Notes: generated by a model not told the origin, from the letters alone. Positions 15,092-26,669 are shown, counted from the stretch's first letter. The stretch is DNA of 64,000 nucleotides from Monosporascus cannonballus (GCA_004154925.1 QJNS01000055.1:295099-359098); one strand, 5' to 3'. Numbers and translations: made by a program.

Positions 15092-15478
15092 TAACTTAAC
15101 GGTCTTATTTTTTTTTCAAATAATCGGAATTACGAAAAAGTTAATTCCGACCTAAGCCAAAACGTTACGTAATTAGCATAAAGGTTTTAAAACGCCAAGC
15201 ACCTTAAGCCTTTTAAGCTAGCAGAAAAGCTTAAAAGGCTTAACGGGCTTAAAGGTTTAAGCCGCTTAAGCACTTTAAGCCAAAATAAAAATATATACGC
15301 TTATTATTCCATAGTTTAAATAGCTTTAGCTTGCAATATAATATCGTTACCCAAGGCACCCTTAGCATTACGAAACGTAATACGTTACTATATTTATTGC
15401 TCAGATTCCCACGATATTCCTGCTAATATAAACCCGTCGACTTAAGGTTTAATAGTTGGTTAAACCGCCTAGCCGTCA
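15092..15478 (+). repeat. 3' LTR (387 bp) of inner gypsy element
   Basis: Same length as the 5' copy. It starts TAACTTAACGG (TG changed to TA) and ends CCGTCA, followed by the TATTA duplication. A purine-rich tract lies just upstream. Confidence 0.85.
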
Positions 15479-16994
15479 TATTAATGACAAAAGCAAAACG
15501 TATTATTTATATTAAATAATATAGCGTTAAAACTTATAGAATTACAAACGGTGTAGTACAAAATTAAATTTATTTAATTTTTATAATTGTAGTAAAATAA
15601 AACATTATTAAAATACCTTCAAAGAATTTCAATCATAAGAGAATTGAATATTAATTCTAAAAAAACAATTGATTACTTTATATAAAACATTACTTGATAA
15701 AAATAAACAGAATATTAATATAATTCGAGCTTAATATAAATAAAAGTTATTACGATAAAAACTTCAACGTATAATACGAAAGGTTAAAAAGCTAAGTTAG
15801 AAAACGTTTTAAAAATAATATAATGTTTTAAAAAGTAATAGTAAAGTATTACGAATAAATAACTATTATTTATCTCGGAATCTTTAATTAATACGGCAAA
15901 ATGTACGTTATATATTATAAATAACAGAAATATCTAGTATATAGCAAATAAGAAATATTTATTTATTGAGATATTATAGATATATACAGGAAATGATTTG
16001 ATGTCTTAAATTAAATCGAAAAGAATAAATTAAATAAGTAATAGGATAGAGATTTTGGAATTATTCCCTTTTAAAACGATATAAATAAAAGAATAGGTTT
16101 GTAAAATTAATGACAAAGTAATTTCAGCAAAACAAATAATTTAACATATCGTAAAAAAATGTTATTAAAATGTTATGATGGATTTCAATTTTGAATTACT
16201 GTTTATTATGAATTTTACAAAGAATATTAAGGTAGAACATTTGTACTTTCATACGAAAGTATAAACAGGCGATAATGATATAATATATTATAATATTGTA
16301 AAATAAATATATAAACTCACTGTGTAATAAGAACAAAATTTAAAATATATTTGAAAATATTTAATATAACTTAAAAACTAAATACGTTAAAAAAAGCGTA
16401 AATGTAATAACTTAACGCCCTATACACGAAAATGCGAATACGATTTAATAAATTTAAAAAAGAATTGAAACAAATTACTTATAAAAAGCCGTAAAATAAT
16501 AAAACTACCAAAAGTTAAAAACAATTCTTGAAAATGGTTTAAAATATAACGATAAAACCCGTTAATAAATTTATTGACTTAAAGTTATAAATCGAAATAT
16601 ATTAATACACTGTAATAATAATTATAACACTTCAAGGGGAAATTACATTATATTAAACGTTATTAATAAACTTAAATTATTATCAAAATTTAGATTAAAA
16701 CTTTATATCGTTATTAATATCGAAAATTTAAATTCTATTTACGATTCAAGAAAAGTTAAATACGAAATTAATTATTTTAGGATATTTATTTAAAAAAAGT
16801 AATATTGAATAATTAACTTAAATATCGTTTATTTAACAATTGCGATATAATGATAATAGTATATATTTATATTAATATAAGGTTTCATTAATAAGAGAAT
16901 TATTTAAATCAAATTCGTATAATATTTGAGCGATAAATAAAAGTTTAAAAAAACGAAATGTTACTATTTGTTTAGAAATAACGAGGATTATAAG

Positions 16995-17143
16995 TGTTAC
17001 GGCGCTGTACGTCTCTTAAGCTCTGAGAAATATTCTGTTATTGCATAAAGAAGAAAAAAAGAATCTATCTAGTCAACGCGTAGCACTTGCGTATATATAG
17101 CGAAACGGCGACTTAAAAGAGCCGCTTTGCCAGTGCGGTACTA
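16995..17143 (+). repeat. Solo mini-LTR (about 149 bp) with ATAAG target duplication
   Basis: The unit starts TGTTACGGCGCTGTACG and ends GTGCGGTACTA, flanked by perfect ATAAG copies (16,990-16,994 and 17,144-17,148). It is about 150 bp and clearly less AT-rich than its surroundings. It is homologous to 44,977-45,126. TG/CA-type ends, short terminal inverted repeats and a 5-bp duplication fit a solo LTR of a small LTR retrotransposon. It lies inside the outer gypsy element, so it inserted later. Confidence 0.75.
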
Positions 17144-20100
17144 ATAAGCATAAAAATACGATTAACATTTTATTATTTAAAAAGTCAAAATAAAATAAAA
17201 CATTGAAAAACCTATAACGTATTATAATTATTATTAAAAGAAAATTACGTAATGAATTTACGCTTTATAATAATATTTCCAAATATAAAAAAGCTTAATT
17301 AATATATAAATATAATATTATATATATAAAGAACTTTTGAAAAAAGCCTATTACGAAATGATTAAATACAAAGAATAAATTTATAAAATAACTTTTAAAA
17401 CATTTAGTGATAACTTTAACGAAAACTAATTGCGTATTATTTTTTAAATAAAATATTTAGAAAATTAAATAAAACATTAAATTTAATTTTCGAAATTACT
17501 TATAACGTATCTCATATTTTTCGTAGCGCAAAAAATGAAAAATTACGATTTATAGTTAATTATCAATAATTAAACGATATTATCGTTAAAAATCGGATAT
17601 TATTAGCTTTAATTACAGATATAGAAAATCAACTTTTAAAAGCTTATTAAAATTAAAGAGACACGAATAAAAAATAAGTTTTCAAACGAAATACGGATTA
17701 TTTAACTATCTGCTGCTGTAAATAATATTTATAAATATATTAGTATTTTTTTATGAAATAATAAATTATATATTATAAGAATATTGCGATATTTGTGTCT
17801 TATATTATCTCGACGATATTTTGATTTATTCGAAAACGCAAAATATATATATATGAAACACGTTTATAAAATCCTTTAAAATGTACAAAATACCAAATTA
17901 TAACTTGATATAGAAAATAGTTAACTTAATAAATAAAAGGCAAATGTTTCGAATGTATTATTACTTTAAAATATATTAAAATAAAACTTATAAAGGTTTT
18001 TATATTTATAAAATAATCAATAATAATAATAATATAAAATATAGTATAAAAGTTTTTTAAATTGGTCAATTATTATAAAGCTTTTATATGAATGTTTAGT
18101 AAAATTATTATACCTTGGATTAAATTAATTACAATAATTTAAATAAATATTAAAAACAATAAAGACGTTTTAAAATGTTAAACGCAGAATTATAAACAAA
18201 TCGATATTAATTTTATGTGATTTAGCATGCCTTGTCGAGCTAAAAACCGATATTTCGAATTATACGTTAAATATAGTAATCGAATAACGAAATAATTAAT
18301 GCAAATTATATTTGATTATATTGCTTTATAAATTAAAAAACACTGAAATGAATTACGTTATCAAAAATAAACTGTTTATGGCTATTGTTATAACTTTTCG
18401 AATGTTCAGATACTTTTTTTAAAAAAAGCTTTATGAAGTTAAAGTTTATAAGAATGATTAAAGGCTTTTTATTTTACTACGATTAAACAATTTACAGAAC
18501 GATAAGTACAATATTTAAAAGAAATAATAATTTTTAATTTCGATATTATTTATAAGAAAAGTTATCAAAATAGGAAGTAATTACTTTAAATAAACAACTA
18601 AATTTGTTAAAAATTAATTTAATTGGCTGTATTATTTTCGACATTCGTTTAAAAAATATTGATATTTATATCAAATTATAATAATACGAGTTGTATGATA
18701 TAATATATTTCAAAAAAGTTTAAAATATTAAAATGATGATTTACTAAAAAAAATAAAAGTTTAAATAAATTTAATAAACTATATATATATATTACAAATA
18801 TTTAAGAATTTATAAGACTTTAAAATATATATAATAATTAAAAATATACGACAATAATATAATTTTTATAATAGGACCAAAATAAAACGATATACGCTTT
18901 ATAGAAAATTATCATTATTACAAATTTAAAAAAAACTATAAAGTTTATTAATAAAAATATCTTACGATAATAATTTCTCAATTATTAACAAATTTAGAAA
19001 GTTGCTTAAATTTTTACCTTGGATTAAAAATATTAATATTAAATAAATTATATATATATATATATATTAAAGAGTATTTTTAATATATGTAACTTTTTCT
19101 AGAACATTATTTCTCATAAACAATTATAATTATTTTAAAATATTGACAAGGTTTTATAATATAAATCAACGTAAATTATAAGTTATTGATCGTATTTAAA
19201 TTTAAAACAAACGAATAAACGAAACGACTAAACTAAAAGTGAAAAATATATTTAAAGTGTTATATTAAATATAAATAAGTGATTAAATTAAAAATTTGCG
19301 ATTTATATAATCGGTTTATAGTACCAGGTATTACCAGAATATTAAGATAATTTCAACCAGCGTAAATTTGAGTTTTATATCTAATATTTATAAAAACGTG
19401 TGTAACGAATTTATTGATATTAAGATAATTGCTATATCGAAATACTTCGAATATTTATATTAAGAAAAAAAATTAAATTTTATACTTCATTAAATAAGTA
19501 AGTATTATAATTTAAAAAAAGCTAAAAAAGTTAATTTACGAAAAAGGAAAAACGGTTTATTTCGTTAAAACAAATATTTAAATTAAGGAGACTAATATAA
19601 ATTTCGATATTAAATATATCGGTCGATATAAGATTGTTTTAAAAAAGATTCAGAAAATAATTATTAATTAAAGCTTGTTTAGAAAATCAAGTTTTGTGTA
19701 ATTTTTTATATATTTTATTTAACTTAATTACAAACATTTTTAAAATTTAAACGAGATAAAATAATACGAAAATAAAAAATAAAATCAATATAAAATATAG
19801 AAATTCTAAAATATACGAAAGAAAAACGGGATTTACTTAATATCTGGTTAAAAAAATATCTGAATTCCGAGAATGTCTGGAAGCATACGAATATTTTTAT
19901 AAATTCTTAACGTTTGTTAAAGAATTTTTATTAGTGACGCCGAAATCGCAATGATAATTCCTTAATTAAGGTCCTTAAAAATACATTAATTAAAAAGGTT
20001 ACTAAGTATCTTAATTATAATGGTTTCGGCTTTTATACATTTTTGTTTTTTAATTCGTTTTTTAAAAAAAGTCCGTAATGAATAATTTTAATCTTTTTTT

Positions 20101-20558
20101 GTAAAAGTTCTTTAACTTCATAAACGAAGAAAACGATCGATAGTTTTATTAATATTACGTTATTTGCGTGTTAAGCTTTTTTTTATTTCCTATTAAAGTC
20201 GTAAAAAAGCTTTTTCGATAACGGCTTTTTTCCGATTTAAATGATTTTTCTTTTCCCTAATACGATATAAAAAATCGATCGAAACGTTAAAATTATTGTA
20301 ACGATGACGATTTTTGAAATATTCGTTAAAAGGACGAATTTCTTTAATTATTTAATATTTAATATTATTTTCCAAATACGGCATATATGATATTACTTTA
20401 AATCCAAATTTAATAATATAAGTAATTAAAATTTTTGAGCTTTATTTAATTAGAACGATTATAAGGTTTATAGTTAATAATACGATCTGCTATAATAAAA
20501 TAAAATTTATCAGAAATAAATTTTTAGAGGTAGAGATTTTAAGAAGAAAATCGTATTA

Positions 20559-20917
20559 TAGCCTAAGCCCAAACCAGTCATAAGAAACGGTCGGATTTAT
20601 ATAAATAGATTGCGTAATTTAGATTTTTTAAACGTTAAAATTCAAATAAATCTAAATAAAATTAATCATATTTAATAAAATTAGCCTTATAATAATTTTA
20701 AAATCTAATAAAAAGTTTTTTAACTTATATAAAATATGTAAGATTATTAAATCCATAATTTAAATAATATTAGCTTGTAATATACTCCGTTATCTAAAAC
20801 ATCCTTAATATTGCGAAACGTAATTAAGTTATCTCATTGCTTAGATTCTCACAATACTTCTGCTAATATAAACCCGTATGACTAAGATTTAATAGTTGGT
20901 TAAACCTCTAGCCGTTA
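20559..20917 (+). repeat. 3' LTR of outer gypsy element
   Basis: It is preceded by a purine-rich stretch (about 20,527-20,550), starts TAGCCTAAGCCC and ends CCGTTA. It is homologous to 7614-7976. Confidence 0.55.
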
Positions 20918-21801
20918 TACTCGATATCTTTTCCTCTTAGTTGCAGCTATATTTACGTATATAAAAGGAGAGTTCGTTACATTCATCTTTTATCTAGGAC
21001 TGTCTAAAGGTCAGGCAACCTGTTAAATATACTTTTCTTTAGTTATATACTTCCGTATGTGATATCAGGATCTCATAAGGGTAAAGTATAAGATCTGATA
21101 ATGTCTCGTCTTAATATGGGGCTTTACATTTTCGGCGTTTTTAGGTCTGATAGTTATAACTTTTTCCGCAGTAATTACAGTTTTAAAAACTATATTCCGC
21201 TGTTGTCAAATTTTCCGTGTATTAACCTTTAGTATCCTTTAAGCCCTAAAGCTAGATTAGAAATGGCCATAAGGTGTTCGAATTCGATTCCGAATTAAAC
21301 CATGAGGGTAAGTTAGCATTCGCCCGCAAGACTACTATAAAGTGTTCACCAAAGGAAACGGCAACCGTAGGTCCAGTGAGACGGCAGAGGCCGGAGTACC
21401 CGAGATCGACGTTGATCGGCAATATCGCGCAGTTCAGCTTCAAGTGCTTTTCAGCTTTGGGATGAATGAGATTGATAGTGTCCCGTCATATTGTGGAGCC
21501 TCCTTTTTTTGGCGTTTTCAGATCCGACAGCAGTGATGGGTCGACCGCGCTTCAATACACCAAGATCCGGCTATTGACGTCGGCGACATTCCCACATATC
21601 AGCCGGGCATAACACAAGGTAGCGCGATGTGGTTGATGTCAAGTGCTCTGGTCGATGGATCATCGTTTAGAGCGGGCAGGCCACCCACTTTCTTTCAGAA
21701 CTGTGCCCCCCCCATAAAAGGCCCGTGTCAGGTGCCAAGGTGCGGCCCCCTTTCCGGGGCCCAGCGCCCCACCAGTTTGGCTCCAGTTTGTGTATATATA
21801 G

Positions 21802-21816
21802 GGGGGCTTCGCCCCC
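21802..21816. other. Perfect GC hairpin (6-bp stem, TTC loop)
   Basis: GGGGGC-TTC-GCCCCC follows a TATATATA run and an upstream GC-rich block with GGGGCCC. The function is unknown. It is not in a recognised gene. Confidence 0.35.
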
Positions 21817-22364
21817 GAGTAGTTAGAAAAGGGCAGGCATTAATGGTCATCTATTCACTACCCATACTATGAACCACCTGCTGGGCTGCTTCCTCTGCCT
21901 CTCACTCCGCACTTTACCATTTTCCCTGACAGCCCGGATCCTCATAAGCAGTCTCTTCTGCGGTGCGTCACAGTCAAAGGCTCTTCTCTCACCTACAGAG
22001 GATTGGCCGTCATTGCTCGCGTCCAACTGATTGTAGGGTCGACGAGTCTGACCTCGCTTGTCTCTGGAAGTGGAATAGCATTATTGATCGCGTCGAGCAG
22101 AATATGTACCCTCCATGTGTCTAAACTCAGTCTCTGCTCCAAGGAGGAATGGTGATAATGTTTCATCAAGCTGAGCGCACCATTTGTGAGCTTTGAAGCG
22201 CTAGAACGATGAGGGGAACAGAGTTGTCTATTGACTCGATCAAGTTCATTCGTTATTATTCAACAGGACGTAGCTGGTTTCGCGGCTAGACTGCAGAAGC
22301 GGGTACGAAGTGCATAAGTGCGTTGGAAGGTTTAAGGGCGGCGGAATGTGATCAGTTAATGCAA

Positions 22365-22435
22365 TTGCCGCAAAAGCGACGCCGTTACTGCGCGGCTAGC
22401 AATAACGTTATATATGGTCAATTCTTACTACGACA
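22365..22435. repeat. Snap-back repeat, copy 1
   Basis: It is similar over about 70 bp to 22,663-22,736: shared CAAAAGCGAC, then a GCAATA(A/G)CGTT block, then TCAATTCTTACTACGACA. It is a degenerate copy of a small palindromic repeat. Confidence 0.45.
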
Positions 22436-22662
22436 CACACCCCAGATGTTAGCCGACAGGGTAATATCTGCATCGATCGCGATACATATTAGGTCTTCCG
22501 TTCATCCTCTATGGTGCGTTCTTCGCCCATCTACGGGATCGAACCCTAGCCCTCAAGCCACGTCGATCAGTACCAAGTTAATTCGTACAGGAAACTTGTT
22601 TTAACGGGAACGCTATAACTAGACCAAATAGTATGTTGGCGAGAAGCGCTACCCGGCTTATA

Positions 22663-22736
22663 GCTGTCGCAAAAGCGACACCGCTATTACGTGGCAAGCA
22701 ATAGCGTTTTATATAGTCAATTCTTACTACGACAGC
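22663..22736. repeat. Snap-back repeat, copy 2, with short terminal inverted repeats
   Basis: This 74-bp unit begins GCTGTCG and ends CGACAGC. Inside are two further palindromes: GTCGCAAAAGCGAC, and CGCTATT paired with AATAGCG. It could be a tiny foldback element. No clear target duplication was seen. Confidence 0.45.
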
Positions 22737-23061
22737 AATAAACTTCATTCGTTATCATTGAACAGAAGTTGCCGATCTCACGGCCAGACGGCAGAGTCGG
22801 GCATGGAGCATGAGCATGGTGCGAGTGACGGGGTCATCTCATCGACTCAAACTCCCTCTAGTAAATAATTCTTTATTACTCTCTTCGTTCCCATCCGTAC
22901 TTTTATTGTTCGACCAAATCAATTGTTTGATTGCCTTGGACCCTACCCCCTATTTCCCCCTATTCTCCGCTTTTTCATCCTTATATACCCTGACAGTCCT
23001 TATTGTGGCTACCCTTGCCTGACCCTTCTACCGGGACAAAATAGGCAGTACCTCTAATGAC

Positions 23062-23781
23062 ATGGTTCTGTTGCAGCCCGCCCTCGGGCAGGATGTGCAG
23101 CTCGGCATGCTGTACGACGTACGCACCTCGCAGTTCTTCAGCGGCATCTCGCTATGGAACAATGATGACGTCAACGCAGAGCAGGAGCTCGACGAGCAAA
23201 AGGTCCAGAACGCCGATTTTAACTTCTCGTACTCGCTCAAAGAGGCGCGCAGCAATAGTTCCCTCAATGTTAAGGGCTCGTTGAGTCTTGATCTCAAGCT
23301 CTTCAGCGCCACCGGCTCGGCCAAGTACCTGAACGACAAGAAGTCAAGCACGCACGAGGCACGCATCGACGTGTCGTGCACCATCGTGCGTCGCACTCGC
23401 CGCATCCCGCAGGGGGTCCTGGCGTCTATGAAGTACGAGAAGTACCTTGATGACCCTCGCTACGCGCACTTCGTCGCCGAGGTGGTTGAGGGCGGAAGCG
23501 CTACCCTCAGCTTCGTCTGGTCCTGTTCATCAGCCGAGGAGGCCAAGAAGATCACGGGCGAGCCGAAGGTGAGCATCGTGAAAATCCCTCTCAAAGCTAG
23601 TGCCAAGGTGGATTTCTCGGAGAAGGAAGAATCCGTGTTTGAGAATTCCAAGATCTTGTACAGCGGCGCGATGGCCGAAAACGTGCCCAATCTCGCGGAC
23701 GCCCGCCGCGTCGCTGGGGAGATGCCGACGAAGCTGGCAAAACAGTTAAACACGCTCCACTACACGCTTTTGCCGCTCTAG
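23062..23781 (+). pseudogene. SNTX-type N-terminal fragment
   Basis: The 239-residue open segment contains the family's opening block 'PALGQDVQLGMLYDVRT' at about residues 6-22. 'FFSGISLWN' follows, and later 'KSSTHEARIDVSC' and 'HFVAEVVEGGSA', all characteristic of the SNTX/VTX N-terminal region, which is related to MACPF folds. No signal peptide is visible. It ends at the in-frame TAG. The same frame then continues with clearly related sequence ('LDSKGNRLIRSLDNGLV') to about 23,930. The TAG therefore interrupts the domain and is not its natural end. Start choice is uncertain: ATG at 23,062 is the first in frame, but it sits in a sequence that also looks like an intron 3' end. Confidence 0.75.
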
Positions 23782-23939
23782 GTGCTCGACAGCAAGGGGA
23801 ACCGCCTTATCCGCAGTCTCGACAACGGCCTAGTCACCAAGACGGCTGAGGCACTCAGGGGCGGCACCACGGCAGGCCTCAATCTGAGGGACCTGGTGGA
23901 ACAAGAAGTGTTTCCAAAAGCAGTTTCCTGCGATAAAAA

Positions 23940-25190
23940 GTCAGATCTTGAACCTCAAGATTGTCTTTTTTGTAGTTGAGACCGAGTTCACAGACGCACG
24001 CCCCCTTCTGTCCGAATTGCGAGGCGGCACGACGGATGAGAAGGCCAAAATCACCGAACTCCAAGAGGCTGTCGCCCTCTTCCAGCAGCGTACCGAGTTT
24101 GCCGAACAGTTTATCACCAGGAAGTACACCGAAGCTAGTGTTCTTCGCACAACGGTCGCTAAGCTGCTGGCCGATAACTTCGAGAATCACCTCGGCGGGC
24201 TTACATCGCCGTCGCTGATCGACGGTGGAGCGCCAAGACTGCCGCTATCGTTCGGAGGTCCCTCGATCGGGCGTGCCAATCACCCACTACAAGCGAGCAT
24301 CGAGTCTGGACCTTCCAAGACTAATGCTGGTGCTGATGGGAAGAACGGGGACGACGGGGATGAAGAGTGGTTTGAAGACCAACAAACCGTCGCCAACGTA
24401 AAGGAATCTTGCGCGGCCCTACGCCAGCAGCGCTTGCTAACAGCCCCAGGCGTCACCGTTGCTTTCGGAGTGGCGAGTATCGACGCGGCATATCGTCCGG
24501 GAAAAGCGAAGAAGGCCAAGATCAGTGTCGGCAACATCGTGCTGGACAACCAGGGCAAGTTTCTCATCGTTACTAGAATGCTCCCCAAGGCCCCCGCGGC
24601 CCCGAAGCTGACCGTCGATGGCCAAACCATCACTGTGACTTGGTTTCAGGAGCGTGGGAAACTCGAGGAGCTGACCATTCCGACGACAGGCTTCATCATC
24701 AAATACTGCCGTCGACTCAACTCCCTCAAAGATGGTGTCTTCCCTCGGGCAAGCGAGAACGAGGCCGCCGAGGTCAACTGCGACGCTTCAGAAACAAGGG
24801 CGGTACTTGGCTTGCTGTCGGACGACTGTGACTACGAAGTGGCACTTAGCGTCCGAACAATCGTAGGAGTGTCGGCATGGAGCACCCTTGTCGTGGGCCG
24901 CACCGCCAAGCTGCCATCGGTGGCTTCCGAGGTAATTGATCTCTTCAACAAGAACAGGGACACGCTCTCGAAAGTGCTTACTGGAAAGGATATGAAGTCG
25001 GGGGACACGCCGCGAAGCAAACCATGGGACATGTACGCTCCCGGTAGTGGTAGTGGCAAGAAGACACTCTTTCTGGGTCTCACCGAAGTAGCCCAGCGTT
25101 GTATCACGGATGGTCCGTTCCGGGACGAAGTTGCCGTCCGCATCGTCGACGTCGCCGTCGAGTTCAAGCCCGAGGTCAAGGCTGCACCTA
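23940..25190 (+). pseudogene. Middle fragment: coiled-coil, SNTX-associated and fibronectin III-like modules
   Basis: This piece reads in a different frame from the N-terminal piece. It starts with a charged helical stretch ('EKAKITELQEAVALFQQRTE') predicted to be coiled coil. An 'ENHLGGLTSPSLID' block and an acidic linker ('GDDGDEEWFED') follow. Near genomic 24,590-24,900 there is a typical FN3 pattern: 'PAAPKLTVDGQTITVTW', then 'YEVALSVRTIVGVSAWS' and 'VVGRT'. After it come 'SEVIDLFNKNRDTLSKVL' and a Gly/Ser-rich loop, then 'RIVDVAVEFKPEVK', where coding similarity leaves this frame. No catalytic residues were recognised here. The order matches SNTX-family proteins. Confidence 0.7.
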
Positions 25191-26669
25191 TTCAAGATCA
25201 AGACGACCGTGGTGGTCGTGTTTGCGGGCACCAGCGGGCACGGCAAGAGCACCGAGATCAACTCCTTCATCTCGTACCTGCTCGGCGGCGAGGTCGACGA
25301 CCCGGCACGCACCCTGGTAATCGACGACCGCGGTGCCAAGCAGTCCGAGTCGGTGACGCAGATTGTCACCTGCTTCCGCATCCGACCGCTCTCGCCCCTT
25401 TTCCAGGGTAAGACGCTGCTCATCATCGACATGCCCGGCTACGGCGACTCTCGTGTTATCAAGCGTGACGCCTTCGTCACGGCGGCCACGTCCGAGTTCT
25501 TCAAGACGGTCGACCACGTCAACGCCATCATCTTCACCTGCCGTGCCAACGAGGTGCGCACCACGCTCCTCAGCCCCGTGTCGACATATGTCTTCTCGCT
25601 CTTCGCGAAGGACGTCCGTAGCTGTCTGCGCACCATCTACACCTTCAGCGACGCCGGGGCCCCGCTCGCCCGCGGCGACCTGCAGAAGCTCGGATGGCCG
25701 GCCGAGAACGGCGAGATCTCCGTGAACAATAGTGCATTCACCCTCGAACTGGACAGCGGCCAGAACGATGTTGTGGTCCGCGAGGGTTGGCTCCAGTCGG
25801 TCAGGGGCCAGTTCCAGGTCATGCAAATGCTCCTGCGCACGCCGGCCGTGCCGACAAAGAACAGCGCCTCAGTGACGCAGAACCGGATCCAGCTCGAGCA
25901 GGGGTGCGAGCTCGCCGAGAAGAAGATCCTCCGCACCGCCAACGACGCCCGGAACCTCATTTCGAGCCTGGGCGCCCTCGCCAACGCCGTCGGAGCCGCC
26001 CCGGGCGACAAGATCGAGGTCACCGAGGACGGGGCGGTCCGGAAGCCCGTGCCAGAGGGCAAGGCGACTACGCTCTGCCTCGACTACAACTTCACATGCC
26101 ACGAGATCTACGTATTCGGTGACGACGACGACAAGATCAACTGCGCCGCCATGACCAATGGCAAGTGCAACATCTGCAAGGGACGTTGCAAGTGGGACAG
26201 GCACAGAAACGCCAGGTACACAATCACCACCGAGAAACATTCCGAGTGGATGGTGCCCCAGGACCTGATCAAGCGGTGGAACACGAACAACAACACGCTC
26301 GAGGGTGCCCTCCTCACCGCCATGGACACCTACCTCCAGCTCCAAGAGGGTCTGCGAAACAACATCCTCGAGCTGGCCAAGCTGAGCGAGGAGCTCACGA
26401 GCACGGCGCTGCTCCACGACCCGACCGGCCTCATCAGCTACTTGGAGACGCAGATCCAGACTGCACAAGCACGTGGCGCCGACCCCGCACAGCTGGTCCA
26501 GCTGGCCACGGCCAAGAACACCCTGATCCTTGTGCGCGAGGTCAAGGGCAAGGGGGAGGGGGCGACGCGGGATTCCAAGATCCTGCTTGACGTCATCGGT
26601 GCCGTGCGCATGGAGATGGAACGGAGGATGAAGCTCTCCCCCAATGAGCGTGCGAAGGACGGGTTCTAG
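25184..26669 (+). pseudogene. AIG1-like P-loop GTPase fragment with Cys/His cluster
   Basis: About 495 codons are open to a TAG at 26,667. The P-loop is 'GTSGHGKST' (25,227-25,253). The G3 box is in 'LIIDMPGYGDSR' near 25,415-25,455. A G4-like 'TFSDAG' follows 'LRTIY', replacing the usual TKxD, as in septin/AIG1-like relatives. Downstream is a Cys/His cluster, 'CNICKGRCKWDRH', near 26,168-26,208, then long helices ('LQEGLRNNILELAKLSEEL'). All nucleotide-binding residues look intact, so this half alone could still be translated if it had its own start. The in-frame ATG at 25,110 lies before the similarity begins, so natural initiation there is doubtful. The TAG at the end coincides with the left TA of the MITE insertion. 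Confidence 0.75.

Larger units (their letters stand above)
8744..15478 (+). mobile_element. Complete but RIP-inactivated Ty3/gypsy element nested in the outer one
   Basis: It is bounded by two 387-bp LTRs and by perfect 5-bp duplications TATTA (8739-8743 and 15479-15483). Domains run in gypsy order on the plus strand. RT is at about 11,880-12,240 (decayed DYRQLND and KDRYPLPLI, then 'YFDNILIF' where the family has YLDDILIF). RNase H is near 12,610 ('KTDISDYALNAI'). The integrase core is at about 13,440-13,760 ('FLIVDRFTKFSYFLP', then a D-to-N change before the 'KSIFV' block and 'GLNHKLS'). A purine-rich tract (15,071-15,083) precedes the 3' LTR. Stops, usually at former CAA, CAG or TGG codons, interrupt all frames. 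This is an inactive copy. Confidence 0.85.
7614..20917 (+). mobile_element. Outer Ty3/gypsy element, interrupted by a second gypsy element
   Basis: Two diverged direct repeats, 7614-7976 and 20559-20917, share a head ('TAATTTAAGCC' and 'TAGCCTAAGCC'), a common 'GTCGGATTT' block and a tail near 'TAAGATTT', so they look like LTRs. Gypsy pol lies between them at 15,484-20,500: an RT block near 17,530-17,610 (a decayed DYRQLND and KDRY match), RNase H near 18,240-18,300 and integrase near 19,000-19,350. The 8744-15478 element sits in its gag region. Net length without the insert is about 6.6 kb, normal for gypsy. No matching target duplication was found at the outer ends, so pairing of these two LTRs is probable, not proven. 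Confidence 0.55.
20918..23061. other. Transition from AT-rich DNA to the GC-balanced island; no recognisable gene
   Basis: Composition shifts to balanced around 21,240-21,300. Several short open frames overlap each other on both strands, none with a recognisable protein. Contents seen are a pair of similar segments (21,091-21,155 and 21,471-21,530), a GC hairpin at 21,802-21,816 preceded by a TATATATA run, and two repeat units in mirrored order (22,244-22,802). The 3' part may hold an unrecognised first exon or the promoter of the following SNTX-type gene, because a TTGCAG acceptor-like site ends at 23,076. Confidence 0.5.
23062..26669 (+). pseudogene. Broken SNTX-FN3-GTPase gene (stonustoxin/neoverrucotoxin-like family, fungal)
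   Basis: One large gene is spread over three frames. Domain order is an N-terminal SNTX-type module, a helical/coiled-coil stretch, an SNTX-associated segment, a fibronectin III-like module, then an AIG1-like P-loop GTPase with a Cys/His cluster and a helical tail. Three breaks are visible: an in-frame TAG at 23,779-23,781, a frame change between about 23,925 and 23,975, and another at about 25,165-25,195. None is convincingly an intron, because no GT-AG pair in the right phase keeps the conserved blocks. The TTTTTTGTAG at 23,966-23,975 does resemble an acceptor. A TTGCAG ending at 23,076 could mean that the true start lies upstream. Codon use is GC-rich and normal for the island. Breaks could be real decay or assembly errors. 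The family's role in fungi is not established; homologues in fish are pore-forming venom subunits. Confidence 0.8.

Noticed and set aside
22535..22553. tRNA-like B box (reverse strand GGTTCGATCCC)
   Set aside because: The T-arm stem does not pair, and no acceptor, D-arm or anticodon arm can be folded around it; at most a SINE-like remnant.
23908..23975. Candidate intron GTGTTT...TTTTTTGTAG explaining the first frame change
   Set aside because: The acceptor looks good but the donor is poor and the join leads into the wrong frame for the downstream conserved sequence; kept as a caveat only.
25188..26468. Long minus-strand and third-frame open stretches across the GTPase module
   Set aside because: Shadows of a GC-rich coding strand; their translations are Arg-, Ala- and Pro-rich with no motif, while the plus frame has the P-loop and G3 box.
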